Source of the DNA: Polaromonas sp.
GTDB lineage: Bacteria; Pseudomonadota; Gammaproteobacteria; Burkholderiales; Burkholderiaceae_C
Length of the DNA stretch: 44,362 bases
Assembly (NCBI GenBank): GCA_025362825.1
Contig: JANYFF010000249.1
Span: forward strand, 1-44,362
Reading direction: 5' to 3'
A program made the translations under genes and the position numbers. Shown here piece after piece: positions 17,164 through 25,210 of this stretch. Numbering within the stretch: the stretch's first letter is position 1; each line of letters opens with the position of its first letter. The notes beneath the pieces were generated by a model, which searched no databases, was not told where the DNA came from, and saw nothing but the letters and a program-made list of their open reading frames with translations.

Positions 17164-17454
17164 ATGCGCATGACAACCACAAGCACCGATACCAGAACCA
17201 CCGGCAAGGGCATGTCCGACAAAACGCCGCAGGATGGCGATTCACGCGTTGGTCGCGAGCAGACGGCAAAAGATGTCTCGGATGAAGCCAGCCTGTCGCT
17301 GCCACATGAGCGCGACCAGGCGACCGCAATGACCAGTGCCAAACCGGCCCCTGAAATGAAACAGGCTAAGCGTGATGTGGACGCCGGACTACAGGACACC
17401 AGCAAGCAGCCTGAAATGAACGCTGCCTACAAAAGGCAGAAGCAGGCGGATTGA
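17164..17454 (+). CDS. Small hydrophilic protein of unknown function (96 aa)
   Basis: A 96-residue protein with ATG at 17164 following AGGAG (17153-17157). A longer upstream frame is not needed. The composition is extremely polar, with many Asp, Lys, Gln, Thr and Ser, and no hydrophobic core or membrane segment: TGKGMSDKTPQDGDSRVG, later KPAPEMKQAKRDVDAGLQ. This looks intrinsically disordered. I recognise no family; stress-related or DNA-adjacent disordered proteins can look like this, but that is a guess. It lies directly before an IS630-family element. Confidence 0.65.
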   Translation: MRMTTTSTDTRTTGKGMSDKTPQDGDSRVGREQTAKDVSDEASLSLPHERDQATAMTSAKPAPEMKQAKRDVDAGLQDTSKQPEMNAAYKRQKQAD

Positions 17455-17578
17455 CTCTTGACCACTGGCGTTTAATTGCATTTATAAGCGACAGTGTTAT
17501 GAACTCCTTGGCTTTATCTACCAAGGAGATGCAACGGCAAGAGTAGCGGTGATGCTGTCATGCGCGGCGTATACGGTG

Positions 17579-18613
17579 GGCGAGCTTGAGCGTTTGTCTC
17601 GCAATCGCAGCGGCGAGGTGGGGCTTGCTGAGCGAGCGAGCATCGTGCTGGCTTGTCTGGGGGAAAGCGCAACGACGAGGTGGCGCGCGAGGTCGGCGTT
17701 CGAGCCACCACTGTGGGGCTAGGCGCCAACGCTTTGCCGCGCGCGGCCTGCGGGGACTGCGGGGACTGCGGGGACTGCGGGACAAGCCCAGGACCGGCAG
17801 GCAAGCCAAGTACGGTGCTGAGCTAAGGGATCGAGTGCGCGCGCAACTCGAGCTGTCCCCACAGTTCGGGGCAACCCGGGATGGGGGCTCTTTGGCGGTG
17901 GCGCTGGAGGTGTCCGACGATGCTGTGTGGCGCGTGCTGCGTAAGGAAGGCATCCAGCTGCAACGCCACCGGTCGTGGTACGTCAGCACGGATCCCGAGT
18001 TTGCGGCCAAGGCGGCCGACGTGATCGGGCTGTACTTGAACCCGCCGCAAAAAGCCTTGGTACTCAGCGTCGATGAGAAGCCATCCATTGAGGCGCTGGA
18101 GCGTGCGCGAGGGTACGTTCAGACCAGTAGCGGCAAGATCGTTCAGAGGATGAAGAGCACATACAAGCGTCACGGGACAGTCAACCTCTTTGCTGCGCTG
18201 GAGGTCGCCACCGGCATCATCCGCGATAAGGCTACGCAGACCAAGAAACGAGCCGACTCCCAGGCCTTTAGGGAGGAGGGGAACGCCGATCAGCCTTCTG
18301 AACGGCAGATTCACGTCATCCTGGACAATCTGAGCACCCACAAGAGGAACGACGAGTGGCCCGCCGCGCGCCCGCGCGTCACCTCCCGCTTCACGCCCAC
18401 CAGCGCGAGCTGGCTCAATCAAGTCGAGACATGGTTCGGAATCTTCCAGCGCAAGACGCTGCGCAACGCCAGCTTTGCCAGTATCGATCAACTCATCGGG
18501 GCGATACGCGATTTCACCGCAGCATACAACGAGAACGCCGCCCCTTCGTCTGGCGCAAGCGCGAGGTGAAGGGCTGGCAGCTTCGGAATACTATCGTTAA
18601 CTTACGCAATTAG
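17579..18613 (+). pseudogene. IS630-family transposase, frameshifted
   Basis: The transposase reads through several frames. The N-terminus (ERASIVLACLG, then GKRNDEVAREVGVRATTVG, then RRQRFAARGLRG) needs at least two frameshifts. One long frame, 17586-18569, then carries the DDE domain: ALVLSVDEKPSIEALERARG holds the first Asp, HVILDNLSTHKRND the second, and FTPTSASWLNQVETWFGIFQ the terminal Glu region. The end of the gene (FVWRKREVKGWQLRN) is in yet another frame because a base is missing near 18541 relative to copy 2. It therefore looks inactive. The frame is otherwise recognisably IS630. Confidence 0.85.
17747..17790 (+). repeat. 9 bp tandem repeat (GGACTGCGG) in transposase
   Basis: Four near-perfect copies of a 9 bp unit, encoding Gly-Leu-Arg repeated (ARGLRGLRGLRGLRDKPR). 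Relatives normally have one GLRD here, so this is a local slippage expansion within the transposase's DNA-binding half. Confidence 0.75.
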
Positions 18614-18685
18614 ACTCCTGGCCGCTAATTTGCTGCGGGTGCAGGCGTATTGGGAGCGCTACGGGGTGATCTGACGCGCGGATCG

Positions 18686-19672
18686 TTAAGGCTGGACCCC
18701 GACCTCTTTGACAGTTTTGGCATAACGCGGTGACTCTCGTTGCATGAGCACTTTGAGTTGGGCGGAACTTTCGGTTCGCGGCGCAAATCCTCGTGAATTT
18801 AAAACGTCCATCAAGATGGGCTGAGCCAAGATCTCGGCAAGCTGCTTGGTGAGCTGCGACAAAACGCTGATCGGTGTCCCTGCGGGTGCGTACAGTGCGA
18901 ACCATAGCGGAAGGTCAAGGCCGGGGTAGCCAGCTTCTTGCAGGGTCGGTACTTGCGGGAACAGCGGTGAGCGCCGCGAGTCTGCCAACGCTAGCGGCGT
19001 GAGCGCACCCGATTTAATGTGGGTTTCGACGTCTGAAATGCTGCCCACGATGAGTGGGACCCGGCCAGCCAGAGTCTCTGTTAACGCTTGCGGCGTGCCT
19101 TTCGCGGGGATATGCACCAGATTGATATTGGCTGAGCGTGCAAGCATTTCCATCACCAGATGCGCTGAAGAACCCACAAAAGGAGACCCATAGTCCAGCC
19201 CAGTCGGTGAACGCTTCGAAAATACGACCAAGTCAGCCATCGATGACACGCGGGTTGCTGAGTTGACCAGAATCACGTTAGGTGTGGAGGCGATCATGCC
19301 GACTGGTTCGAAGTCCTTGAAGACATCGTATGGAACGTTGGGGAAAATGCTGGGCGAGATGACGAAGTTGTTAGCCGTCAACAGCAGGGTGTAGCCATCA
19401 GGCACTGCCTTTGCCACCGCGTTGGAGCCGATAAGTCCACCCGCGCCGGGACGGTTGTCGATGACCCAAGGCTGACCAGTTTGTTGACTGTAGGCCTGGC
19501 CGACAAGACGTCCCAACAAGTCAACCGAACTGCCTGGCGGCGCTGGAACCACGATGCGTACCGGCTTGGCTGGAAAGGATAGGGGTTGCGCTTGCGCCAC
19601 GAACATGGCGCTGAGCATGGCGGCAACCGTGATGCACTGCAACGTGCACGATCGAAAGAGGCTTGATGTCAT
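18686..19672 (-). CDS. Bug/TctC-family solute-binding protein, downstream of sulfatase
   Basis: A 328-residue periplasmic binding protein. A Sec signal (LQCITVAAMLSAMFVAQAQP) precedes FPAKPVRIVVPAPPGSSVDL, then PWVIDNRPGAGGLIGSNAVA and VPDGYTLLLTANN, all standard for the family. ATG at 19672 has a weak ribosome site. It starts 19 bp after the sulfatase stop on the same strand, so the two should be cotranscribed. It could bind a sulfated or desulfated organic acid, but ligand identity is inferred only from this linkage. No membrane transporter subunits accompany it. Confidence 0.92.
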   Translation of the reverse strand: MTSSLFRSCTLQCITVAAMLSAMFVAQAQPLSFPAKPVRIVVPAPPGSSVDLLGRLVGQAYSQQTGQPWVIDNRPGAGGLIGSNAVAKAVPDGYTLLLTANNFVISPSIFPNVPYDVFKDFEPVGMIASTPNVILVNSATRVSSMADLVVFSKRSPTGLDYGSPFVGSSAHLVMEMLARSANINLVHIPAKGTPQALTETLAGRVPLIVGSISDVETHIKSGALTPLALADSRRSPLFPQVPTLQEAGYPGLDLPLWFALYAPAGTPISVLSQLTKQLAEILAQPILMDVLNSRGFAPRTESSAQLKVLMQRESPRYAKTVKEVGVQP

Positions 19673-19691
19673 GGGTGGACTTTCGGGGTGT

Positions 19692-20993
19692 TTAGAAAAT
19701 GCGGAAATCGAGACCGGGCAACGGTGACGAAGTCGTTGGTACAGGTCGTGGCAATACGCCCCGTTCCCAGTTCGCGAAGGCCTGTGAGAGCTCTGTATGT
19801 ATGGCTGGATGGCTGTTGCTGAAATCGGCGTATTCGCGGATGTCCCGGATCAGGTTGAACAACTGCGAGCGACCACTGTCGATGTCAAGCAGGTATTTCC
19901 ACGGCCCTCGTCGAACGGCACCGGCTGTCGGCGTCCGCCAGTACAAAGTCCTTTCATAGGGAGCGCATTCCCCCGTTAACACCGCCATGAGATCGTGGCC
20001 GTCGATGGGGTAGTTTGGATCGGCCGACACGCCAGCCAGTGCGAGAAAGGTGGCGGTCCAGTCCATGGTGATCGCAACTTGCGGACTCACTTGCGCGCTC
20101 GGGATTCGCCGGGGCCAATGCACGATACCAGGCACCCGAATGCCGCCCTCACGCAACAAGCGGATATAGCCCGTCAAAGGGTAATGGTAAGAGTAGCGTT
20201 CGCCGCCGTTGTCACTCGTGAAAACCACCAGCGTATTGCTGTCAAGTTTTAACCGGCGAAGTGTGCCCATCACTTGACCCACACCCTCGTCAAGCGCGCG
20301 TACCATCTCCGCATAGATGGCAATCGAACCACCGTTGGTGGCGGCGGGTTTGTCGGATTCCTCTTCGTCGCGGTGAAAGGGCGCCTCCCACGGCCAATGC
20401 GGAGCGGTGTAGTGCAGCGACAGGTAAAACGGCTCTGCGCTGTGGCGTGAAATATAGTCACAGGCCCGTTCGGTCAGTACCTCTGTGAGGTAGCCCGACG
20501 GTTCGGCATCCGCATGGCCATCACGGGCCAGAAAGCGGCCCTCCTCATCGCGGTAACTGAAGTACGAGGCACCGCTGCTTGTGAGACCAAAAAATTCGTC
20601 AAAGCCGGACTGCAATGGCCCGTAATTCGGAGGCTCACCGCAATGCCACTTGCCGATCAAACCGGTGTGATAGCCCGCACTGGCCAGTAGCCGAGGCAAG
20701 GCCGGAAAAGACGCTTCCAAACCCAAGTTATTCCCATGCAACCTGTGCAACAAGGGTTCAGCCAGACCGGCCAGGTGGCGCGCCGGGTATCGGCCCGTGA
20801 ACAGCGAAATCCGCGTCGGGGAACAAGTGGCCGACCCGGAATAACAGTCGGTTAAGCGTACCCCCTCTGCTGCTAGCCGATCGAGATTTGGCGTTTTGTA
20901 ATCGGGTCGACCGTAGCACGAGAGGTCCCCCCAGCCCATGTCATCGGCCAAGATGAAAACGATATTAGGGGGACGCACGCTGTTGGAAGTCAT
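19692..20993 (-). CDS. Sulfatase (formylglycine-dependent arylsulfatase family)
   Basis: A 433-residue sulfatase. The start MTSNSVRPPNIVFILADDMG at 20993 is preferred; the frame extends 20 residues further without need. Metal-binding Asp17/Asp18 are in LADDMGWGD. The modification site is Cys57 in ATCSPTR (CxPxR), the signature whose Cys becomes formylglycine. GKWHCGEPPNYGPLQSGFDE and VVFTSDNGGERYSYHYPL carry further conserved active-site residues. No signal peptide was seen, suggesting a cytoplasmic enzyme, unlike many exported sulfatases. It hydrolyses a sulfate ester; the substrate is unknown. No formylglycine-generating enzyme or anSME is in the window, so maturation must depend on genes elsewhere. 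It is divergent from a LysR gene. Confidence 0.92.
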   Translation of the reverse strand: MTSNSVRPPNIVFILADDMGWGDLSCYGRPDYKTPNLDRLAAEGVRLTDCYSGSATCSPTRISLFTGRYPARHLAGLAEPLLHRLHGNNLGLEASFPALPRLLASAGYHTGLIGKWHCGEPPNYGPLQSGFDEFFGLTSSGASYFSYRDEEGRFLARDGHADAEPSGYLTEVLTERACDYISRHSAEPFYLSLHYTAPHWPWEAPFHRDEEESDKPAATNGGSIAIYAEMVRALDEGVGQVMGTLRRLKLDSNTLVVFTSDNGGERYSYHYPLTGYIRLLREGGIRVPGIVHWPRRIPSAQVSPQVAITMDWTATFLALAGVSADPNYPIDGHDLMAVLTGECAPYERTLYWRTPTAGAVRRGPWKYLLDIDSGRSQLFNLIRDIREYADFSNSHPAIHTELSQAFANWERGVLPRPVPTTSSPLPGLDFRIF

Positions 20994-21065
20994 GCGCTTG
21001 ATTGTTGAATTACTGACCGGTTCACACAATGCCTCGTGGCACATAATGTGCATGCCTTCGACGTT

Positions 21066-22016
21066 ATGGTGATATTCAAGCCCCCAATGCCCGATCTTTG
21101 CAAAGCGTCTTCCTCTCCGCTTGAGCTGGCTCAGGTGCGCACCTTGGTCGCACTCTTGGAAGAGAGCAGCGTGTCCCGCGCTGCGGCTGTCTTGGGTCAG
21201 TCACAGCCTCAAACCAGCACCACGCTACGTCGTTTACGAGTCCAGTTGCAAGATCCCGTCCTTGTGCGGGGTAGTTATGGCATGGTCCCCACGGCACATG
21301 CGCTCACGCTGTTGGGGCCGGCACGTCGCATCTTGGCTGACATGCTCAGTCTGCTGAACGCATCAGAGAACTTCACGCCGTTGACGATGCCGCTGGAAAT
21401 TAAAATTGCGGTACCCGACTACCTAAGCCCGGCGTTGCTTGGCGCCATGTTCCGCGCTATTCGTGCGGAGGCCCCCCAAGCCACCATACTGCTGCGGGCG
21501 GTGCACAGTGAATCGGAAGGCGCTGAACTGCTGGAGACTGGCAAGGCTGACGTTCTCATCGAATCTGTTGCCATGCCGACCGCGTCCATCCGCTATGCGC
21601 CTTTATTCGAGGACAGTATTTTGTCGGTCGCTGCGCGTTCAAAATCAGGCAAGCTGGACAAGCTGAGTCTGGCCGATTACTTAAACTTGCCCCACGTTGC
21701 AGCTGCACCGGCTTCCGGATTGCGTCCGGGTCTGATCGATCAGCTGCTCGCGCAGCAGGGTTTGAGTCGGCGCGTGGTGGCCCGAGTGCCTTACCTGAAC
21801 ACCCTGCCCGCCATTTTGGCGGCCAGCGATCTGGTGTTCACGACCACGACCAGACTTGCGCAGTACATGGGCGCACACCCAGCGCTACAGGTGTTCGTGC
21901 CGCCAGTGACATTCCCGCCCATTCATTACTTTTTAATGTGGCACGAACGCGTGCACCGCACCAGCGAGCATCAGTGGTTGCGAGGTTTGCTGCACCGCGT
22001 TCTGGCGGCTAAATGA
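21066..22016 (+). CDS. LysR-family regulator divergent from sulfatase operon
   Basis: A LysR-type protein of about 316 residues (ATG 21066; ATG 21087 would also work and GTG 21036 is possible but overlaps the sulfatase frame). The DNA-binding domain is ELAQVRTLVALLEESSVSRA then AAVLGQSQPQTSTTLRRLR. The effector half contains LEIKIAVPDYLSPALLGAMF. The only space between this gene and the sulfatase start is 70-90 bp, so a shared operator is very likely. By analogy it should activate the sulfatase-Bug operon in response to a sulfated substrate or its product. It ends 27 bp before the left end of the second IS630 copy. Confidence 0.88.
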   Translation: MVIFKPPMPDLCKASSSPLELAQVRTLVALLEESSVSRAAAVLGQSQPQTSTTLRRLRVQLQDPVLVRGSYGMVPTAHALTLLGPARRILADMLSLLNASENFTPLTMPLEIKIAVPDYLSPALLGAMFRAIRAEAPQATILLRAVHSESEGAELLETGKADVLIESVAMPTASIRYAPLFEDSILSVAARSKSGKLDKLSLADYLNLPHVAAAPASGLRPGLIDQLLAQQGLSRRVVARVPYLNTLPAILAASDLVFTTTTRLAQYMGAHPALQVFVPPVTFPPIHYFLMWHERVHRTSEHQWLRGLLHRVLAAK

Positions 22017-22043
22017 TCGCACCCGGCGCTTGTTGATCAACTG

Positions 22044-22947
22044 TAGTGTTTGAATCTTGAGTAAGCTTAAGTTCCTCACGTGACTGCAGCGGTTTATTCT
22101 GAACCAACGTGGAGAAAGCGAATGCGAGTTGCCCCCGGAATTGTTTTAACGAGCCAGGAGCGAGACAAGCTGACGAAGCTGACCCGCGCGCCAAGCTCAC
22201 AAGCGTGCGTCTGGCTAAATGTGCGCGCATCGTGCTGCTGTCGGCTCAGGTGATTGAAGAACAAAAACATTGCTGTGCAATTGGGCGTGGGCCGCGTGCA
22301 GGTGTCGCGTGCAGGTGTCGCGTTGTCGCGATCGCTACACGCAGGCCGGGCTTGCGGACATCGAACGTACTCTGGCGCGCGGAGCACCACCGGCGACGAC
22401 CGAGGTGGCACGTCTGGTGGAGCTGACTACCCAAGCCAAACCCGGGGCGGCCACCCACTGGAGAACGCGCACCATGGCGGCCGAACTGGGCATCAGCGCT
22501 GCCAGCGTCTCGCGTTACTGGCGCAAAAATAGTTTGAAGCCCCATGTGGGGCACGGCTTGAAGGTCTCGCGCGACCCGTAGTTCGTCGAAAAGCTCGAAG
22601 ACAAAGCGATCGCTGATCAGCCTGCCGAGCGGCAGACTCACGATATGCTAGACAATCTGCGTACCCACAAAATGAACGACGAGTGGCTCGCAGCGCACCC
22701 GCGCGTCACCTTCCACTTCACGCCCACCAGCGCGAGCTGGCTCAATCAAGTCGAGATATGGCTCGGAATCTTCCAGCGCAAGACGCTGCGCAGCGCCAGC
22801 TTTGCCAGCATCGATCAACTCATCGGGGCAATCCGCGATATCGCCGCTACCTACAACGAGAATGCCGCGCCCTTCGTCTGGCGCAAGCGCAAGGTCAAGG
22901 GCTTGCAACTTCGCAACACTATCGTTAACTTGCGCAATCAGACACTA
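22044..22947 (+). mobile_element. IS630-family insertion sequence, deleted copy 2
   Basis: Left end TAGTGTTTGAATCTTGAG (22044-22061) matches the reverse complement of the right end (CAATCAGACACTA, 22935-22947), 10 of 12 bases with the flanking TA on both sides, as expected for a TA-targeting IS630 element. The element is about 0.9 kb and has lost an internal part of the transposase. Its last 330 bp closely resemble copy 1. Confidence 0.75.
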
Positions 22948-22950
22948 TGA
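22122..22950 (+). pseudogene. IS630-family transposase with internal deletion and frameshifts
   Basis: An N-terminal part (RVAPGIVLTSQERDKLTKLT) breaks by frameshift near 22200. A middle part (DVARLVELTTQ-like sequence, then MAAELGISAASVSRYWRKNS) ends at a stop at 22579. After a deletion that removes the first catalytic Asp region, the frame resumes as ADQPAERQTHDMLDNLRTHK, FTPTSASWLNQVEIWLGIFQ and FVWRKRKVKGLQLRNTIV. A short tandem duplication (GCAGGTGTCGCGT twice, near 22299-22325) adds to the damage. It cannot make an active enzyme. The N-terminal half is unlike copy 1 while the C-terminal half is very similar, so the two are related but mosaic. Confidence 0.82.
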
Positions 22951-23110
22951 GCCTGTCGGACTTGGGAATCGCCCGCTGCAAATCGACCGCAGTGGTCTAC
23001 TTTTCACCGCTTTCTTGACCCATATCCAGATATGGGCTTACGAAAGCGTCAAAAACTTCTCGGCGCTCGGGCCGATTTTCGTTTTCGACGACCTAAGCCC
23101 GACAGGCTCC
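22949..23110. mobile_element. 160 bp MITE-like element or IS remnant with inverted ends
   Basis: Left end GAGCCTGTCGGACTTG (22949-22964) and right end TAAGCCCGACAGGCTC (23094-23109) are inverted repeats matching at 14 of 16 positions. The interior has no coding frame and contains the palindrome CCATATCCAGATATGG near 23022-23037. It starts 1-2 bases after the second IS630 copy and ends at the stop codon of the peptidase gene. It may be a miniature element or an internally deleted IS. Confidence 0.6.
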
Positions 23111-23988
23111 TAGCGCGCAGGCATCAAAGACGGGCCGGTGCGTTCAGGTTTGATGCGTTCACTGATCCAGCGCAGCAGGTCTATCCACATCTGTCGCATT
23201 TCGGCGTCCAGAGGCGTGCGCGTCGAGTTGGGCAGCTCTATGGTGACGACCGGTATGCCCTTGTGGACGCCGCCGTAGTTGCCAAGCGATCCGGGGAAAA
23301 TGCCGACCTGGTCAAGGTAAAGCCGCCCCAGCCTGGAGGGCGGCACATAGCCTTCTCTGGCCGGGCCGTCAAAGTCCAGCACGCCGTAGGGCGCATGGAT
23401 GCTGACGATCAGCTGCGGCTTGAAACGCTCCATCTCTTCCTGCAAAAACTTCGACTCGGGCTCGGACAGCGGCTTGAGGCCGGGGTATCTTCGCGGATCT
23501 TTTTTGGTACGCTTTTCCCAGTAGATTTTGGCGTCACGGTCCCAGTTGGGCGTGGGGAAGTTGCGGTTCAGATCCACCCCATTCGCATTGACGCGTTTGG
23601 GCGGGTGGCTGAACAGGCCATCGGGATTGAGTGCCGGAATAAACCGCCAGTGCACCGCCTGCGGCATGTCCACCGGCGACTGGCTGGCCAGACGAATCCA
23701 CTGCAGCGCCAGCGATGCCGACGACAGTTCATCGCCGTGGATGGCACCGATCACCAGCACGCGCACCGTCGGGTTGTCGGGCCGGATGTCACGCACCCAG
23801 ATCGTTCGCCCCTGCACAGACCGGGCTGTACTGGCCTGCAGGCCGGCAGATTCGCACAATGGCCGTTTGACGTTGGGCAGCCTGACAGAAAATTCGTCGC
23901 AAGGACCAGCCGCCATCGCCGGAGCAGCCACCAGCAACAACACACCAAGAAGGCGCCAACAAGGGCTTGCAGGGCGTTTGAAATTCAT
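23110..23988 (-). CDS. M14-family zinc carboxypeptidase (murein peptide amidase-like)
   Basis: A 292-residue protein. A Sec signal (WRLLGVLLLVAAPAMAAG) leads to the periplasm. Zinc ligands His84 and Glu87 are in IGAIHGDELSSAS; the third is the His of LIVSIHAPYGVLDFDGPA. The substrate-binding NGVDLNRNFPTPNWD and catalytic Glu in PVVTIELPNSTRTP are also present. It should cleave C-terminal residues or amide bonds in peptides; the MpaA-like length and export suggest murein tripeptide processing, though protein substrates are possible. The 3' end abuts a MITE-like element, with the stop codon at its edge. Confidence 0.88.
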   Translation of the reverse strand: MNFKRPASPCWRLLGVLLLVAAPAMAAGPCDEFSVRLPNVKRPLCESAGLQASTARSVQGRTIWVRDIRPDNPTVRVLVIGAIHGDELSSASLALQWIRLASQSPVDMPQAVHWRFIPALNPDGLFSHPPKRVNANGVDLNRNFPTPNWDRDAKIYWEKRTKKDPRRYPGLKPLSEPESKFLQEEMERFKPQLIVSIHAPYGVLDFDGPAREGYVPPSRLGRLYLDQVGIFPGSLGNYGGVHKGIPVVTIELPNSTRTPLDAEMRQMWIDLLRWISERIKPERTGPSLMPAR

Positions 23989-24144
23989 CTGCCGAGTTTA
24001 GCGACCGCTGCTTCACCACCTGAAGAGGTGGCCGCAGGCGCGCGCGCGACAGGCGCGGTTTTCCCGCACGGGGCAAGGCCATGCGCTGTAGAGCAAAATG
24101 CCTGTTGGTCCTTATCCAGCGCCTCGTATAAATTACATCTGTCT

Positions 24145-24663
24145 ATGTTGTCTCCCGTCCCCCATCAAAAAGCAGGCGTTCCCGACTTTTCCCAAAAGGA
24201 ATTCCGCGCCTCCCTGGCCATGTTTGCGACCGGGGTGACGATCGTCACAGCTCGCACCGCCACTGGCGAGCTGGTCGGTCTGACGGCCAATTCCTTCAAT
24301 TCGGTGTCCCTGAACCCGCCGCTGGTGCTCTGGAGCCTGTCGCAGGCGGCCAGCTCAATGGCGGCGCTGACCAAGGGTTCGCATTACGCCATCAACATCC
24401 TGGCGGCCGACCAGAAAGAGCTGGCTGAGCAGTTTTCCAGCAAGCGGGCCGACCGCTGGCAGGGCGTGGCGTTCACCGACGGGCTGGCAGGTGCGCCGCT
24501 GCTGACCGGCGCCGCGGCCAGCTTCGAATGCTTTAACCGCAGCCGCTACGTAGAAGGCGATCACGTGATTTTTGTCGGCGAGGTGGAGCGCTGCAGTCAC
24601 CGGGCCGGCGTGGCACCGCTGCTGTTTCACGGCGGCAGGTTTTATACCGAACACCCGCTGTAG
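24145..24663 (+). CDS. Flavin reductase family protein (FMN-binding split barrel)
   Basis: A 172-residue flavin reductase-like protein; ATG at 24145 (MLSPVPHQKAGVPDFSQKEF) is chosen although an unrelated open frame runs far upstream over the peptidase gene. The split-barrel signature is clear: FRASLAMFATGVTIVTARTA, GLTANSFNSVSLNPPLVLWS, HYAINILAADQKELAEQFSS, and DHVIFVGEVERC. It reduces FMN or FAD with NAD(P)H, usually supplying a monooxygenase. No partner monooxygenase is adjacent, so the recipient is unknown. Divergent from the peptidase. Confidence 0.9.
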   Translation: MLSPVPHQKAGVPDFSQKEFRASLAMFATGVTIVTARTATGELVGLTANSFNSVSLNPPLVLWSLSQAASSMAALTKGSHYAINILAADQKELAEQFSSKRADRWQGVAFTDGLAGAPLLTGAAASFECFNRSRYVEGDHVIFVGEVERCSHRAGVAPLLFHGGRFYTEHPL

Positions 24664-24893
24664 GCCACTTGGGCTCCGTTTGGGTGTTTTTGGCCAGTCT
24701 CAGGTATTACACAGGCCCGCAGCCCCGGTTAAACGGTCGCATCTAGCTATTGTTTTTGTAGCGTCCGCCATTTTTGGTTGCCCATTCATAACCTTGCAGA
24801 TAATTGCCCTGCCGCACGCCCCGCAGCATGATTGCTGCTACCGGCCGCCTTCGGCCGGTGCTTGCAAGGTGCTTTTAAGCAAAGGGGAAACAC
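24664..24893. other. Intergenic region with palindromic repeat and hairpin
   Basis: Contains the 17 bp repeat GCTATTGTTTTTGTAGC (24746-24762) and a perfect stem ACCGGCCG/CGGCCGGT (24840-24847 with 24852-24859, loop CCTT) just before the ATP synthase c-like remnant. Neither has a T-run typical of a terminator. No coding frame was accepted here. Confidence 0.5.
24746..24762. repeat. 17 bp GCTAT-N-TAGC palindromic repeat, copy 2
   Basis: GCTATTGTTTTTGTAGC in the gap between the flavin reductase gene and the atpE-like remnant; almost identical to copy 4 at 33003. Confidence 0.65.
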
Positions 24894-25120
24894 ATGACAG
24901 ACGCAGGTGCCATTTCGATTGCATGCGGCTTGATGATCGGCCTGGGCGCCATTGGCGCCTGCCTGGGCATAGGCATCATGGGCGGGCGGTTTATTGAAGG
25001 CTCGGTTCGCCAGCCTGAGCTGATGGAGCCGCTGCAGGTAAAGATGTTTTTGCTAGCGGGCCTGATTGACGCCAACTTCCTGATTGGGTTCGGCGTGGCC
25101 ATGATAGGCGCAGCAACCGC
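24894..25120 (+). pseudogene. Stray F1Fo ATP synthase c subunit (atpE-like), 3'-truncated
   Basis: The frame begins ISIACGLMIGLGAIGACLGI then GIMGGRFIEGSVRQPELMEP and KMFLLAGLIDANFLIGFGVA, unmistakably two transmembrane helices of the F-type c-ring subunit with the ion-binding Asp in GLIDANF and the polar RQPE loop. A good ribosome site (AGGGGA) precedes ATG 24894. No other atp genes are near, and after about 75 residues the normal FANPF ending is replaced by AATAWKSW followed by unrelated Ser/Arg-rich residues to a stop at 25253. I interpret this as a duplicated or laterally acquired atpE that was cut by a deletion junction. It could still be translated. Confidence 0.7.
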
Positions 25121-25210
25121 ATGGAAGAGCTGGCCTGGCAGCGCTGGGAAGGCGAACACATCGCTGAAGAAACCTTCTTCTACGACCCGGCACAGGCCGT
25201 GCCTCAGTAG
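25121..25210 (+). pseudogene. Remnant: C-terminal tail of a SnoaL-like (polyketide cyclase family) protein
   Basis: Reading from 25121, MEELAWQRWEGEHIAEETFF then YDPAQAVPQ and a stop at 25208-25210 matches the usual ending of SnoaL-like/ester-cyclase proteins, where a DGKI-E-FFYDP pattern ends the domain. The rest of the gene is missing, replaced by the atpE-like fragment that overlaps in another frame. Too short to function. Confidence 0.5.

Larger units (their letters stand above)
17490..18615 (+). mobile_element. IS630-family insertion sequence, broken copy 1
   Basis: About 1.1 kb containing a frameshifted IS630/Tc1-mariner transposase. The left edge near GTGTTATGAAC (17493) resembles the other copy's left end. 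The right end shares ATCGTTAACTT and CGCAAT with copy 2 but diverges afterwards (TAGACTCC instead of CAGACACTA), so that end is decayed or truncated. Together with copy 2, in the same orientation, it brackets the sulfatase module. Confidence 0.75.

Noticed and set aside
17720..17790. Possible CRISPR array because of tandem repeats
   Set aside because: The repeats are 9 bp, contiguous, coding and without spacers.
23032..24144. Long plus-strand open frame of about 370 codons running into the flavin reductase gene
   Set aside because: It lies antisense to the M14 peptidase, whose motifs are clear, and has Arg/His/Gly-heavy shadow composition. The real gene begins at ATG 24145.
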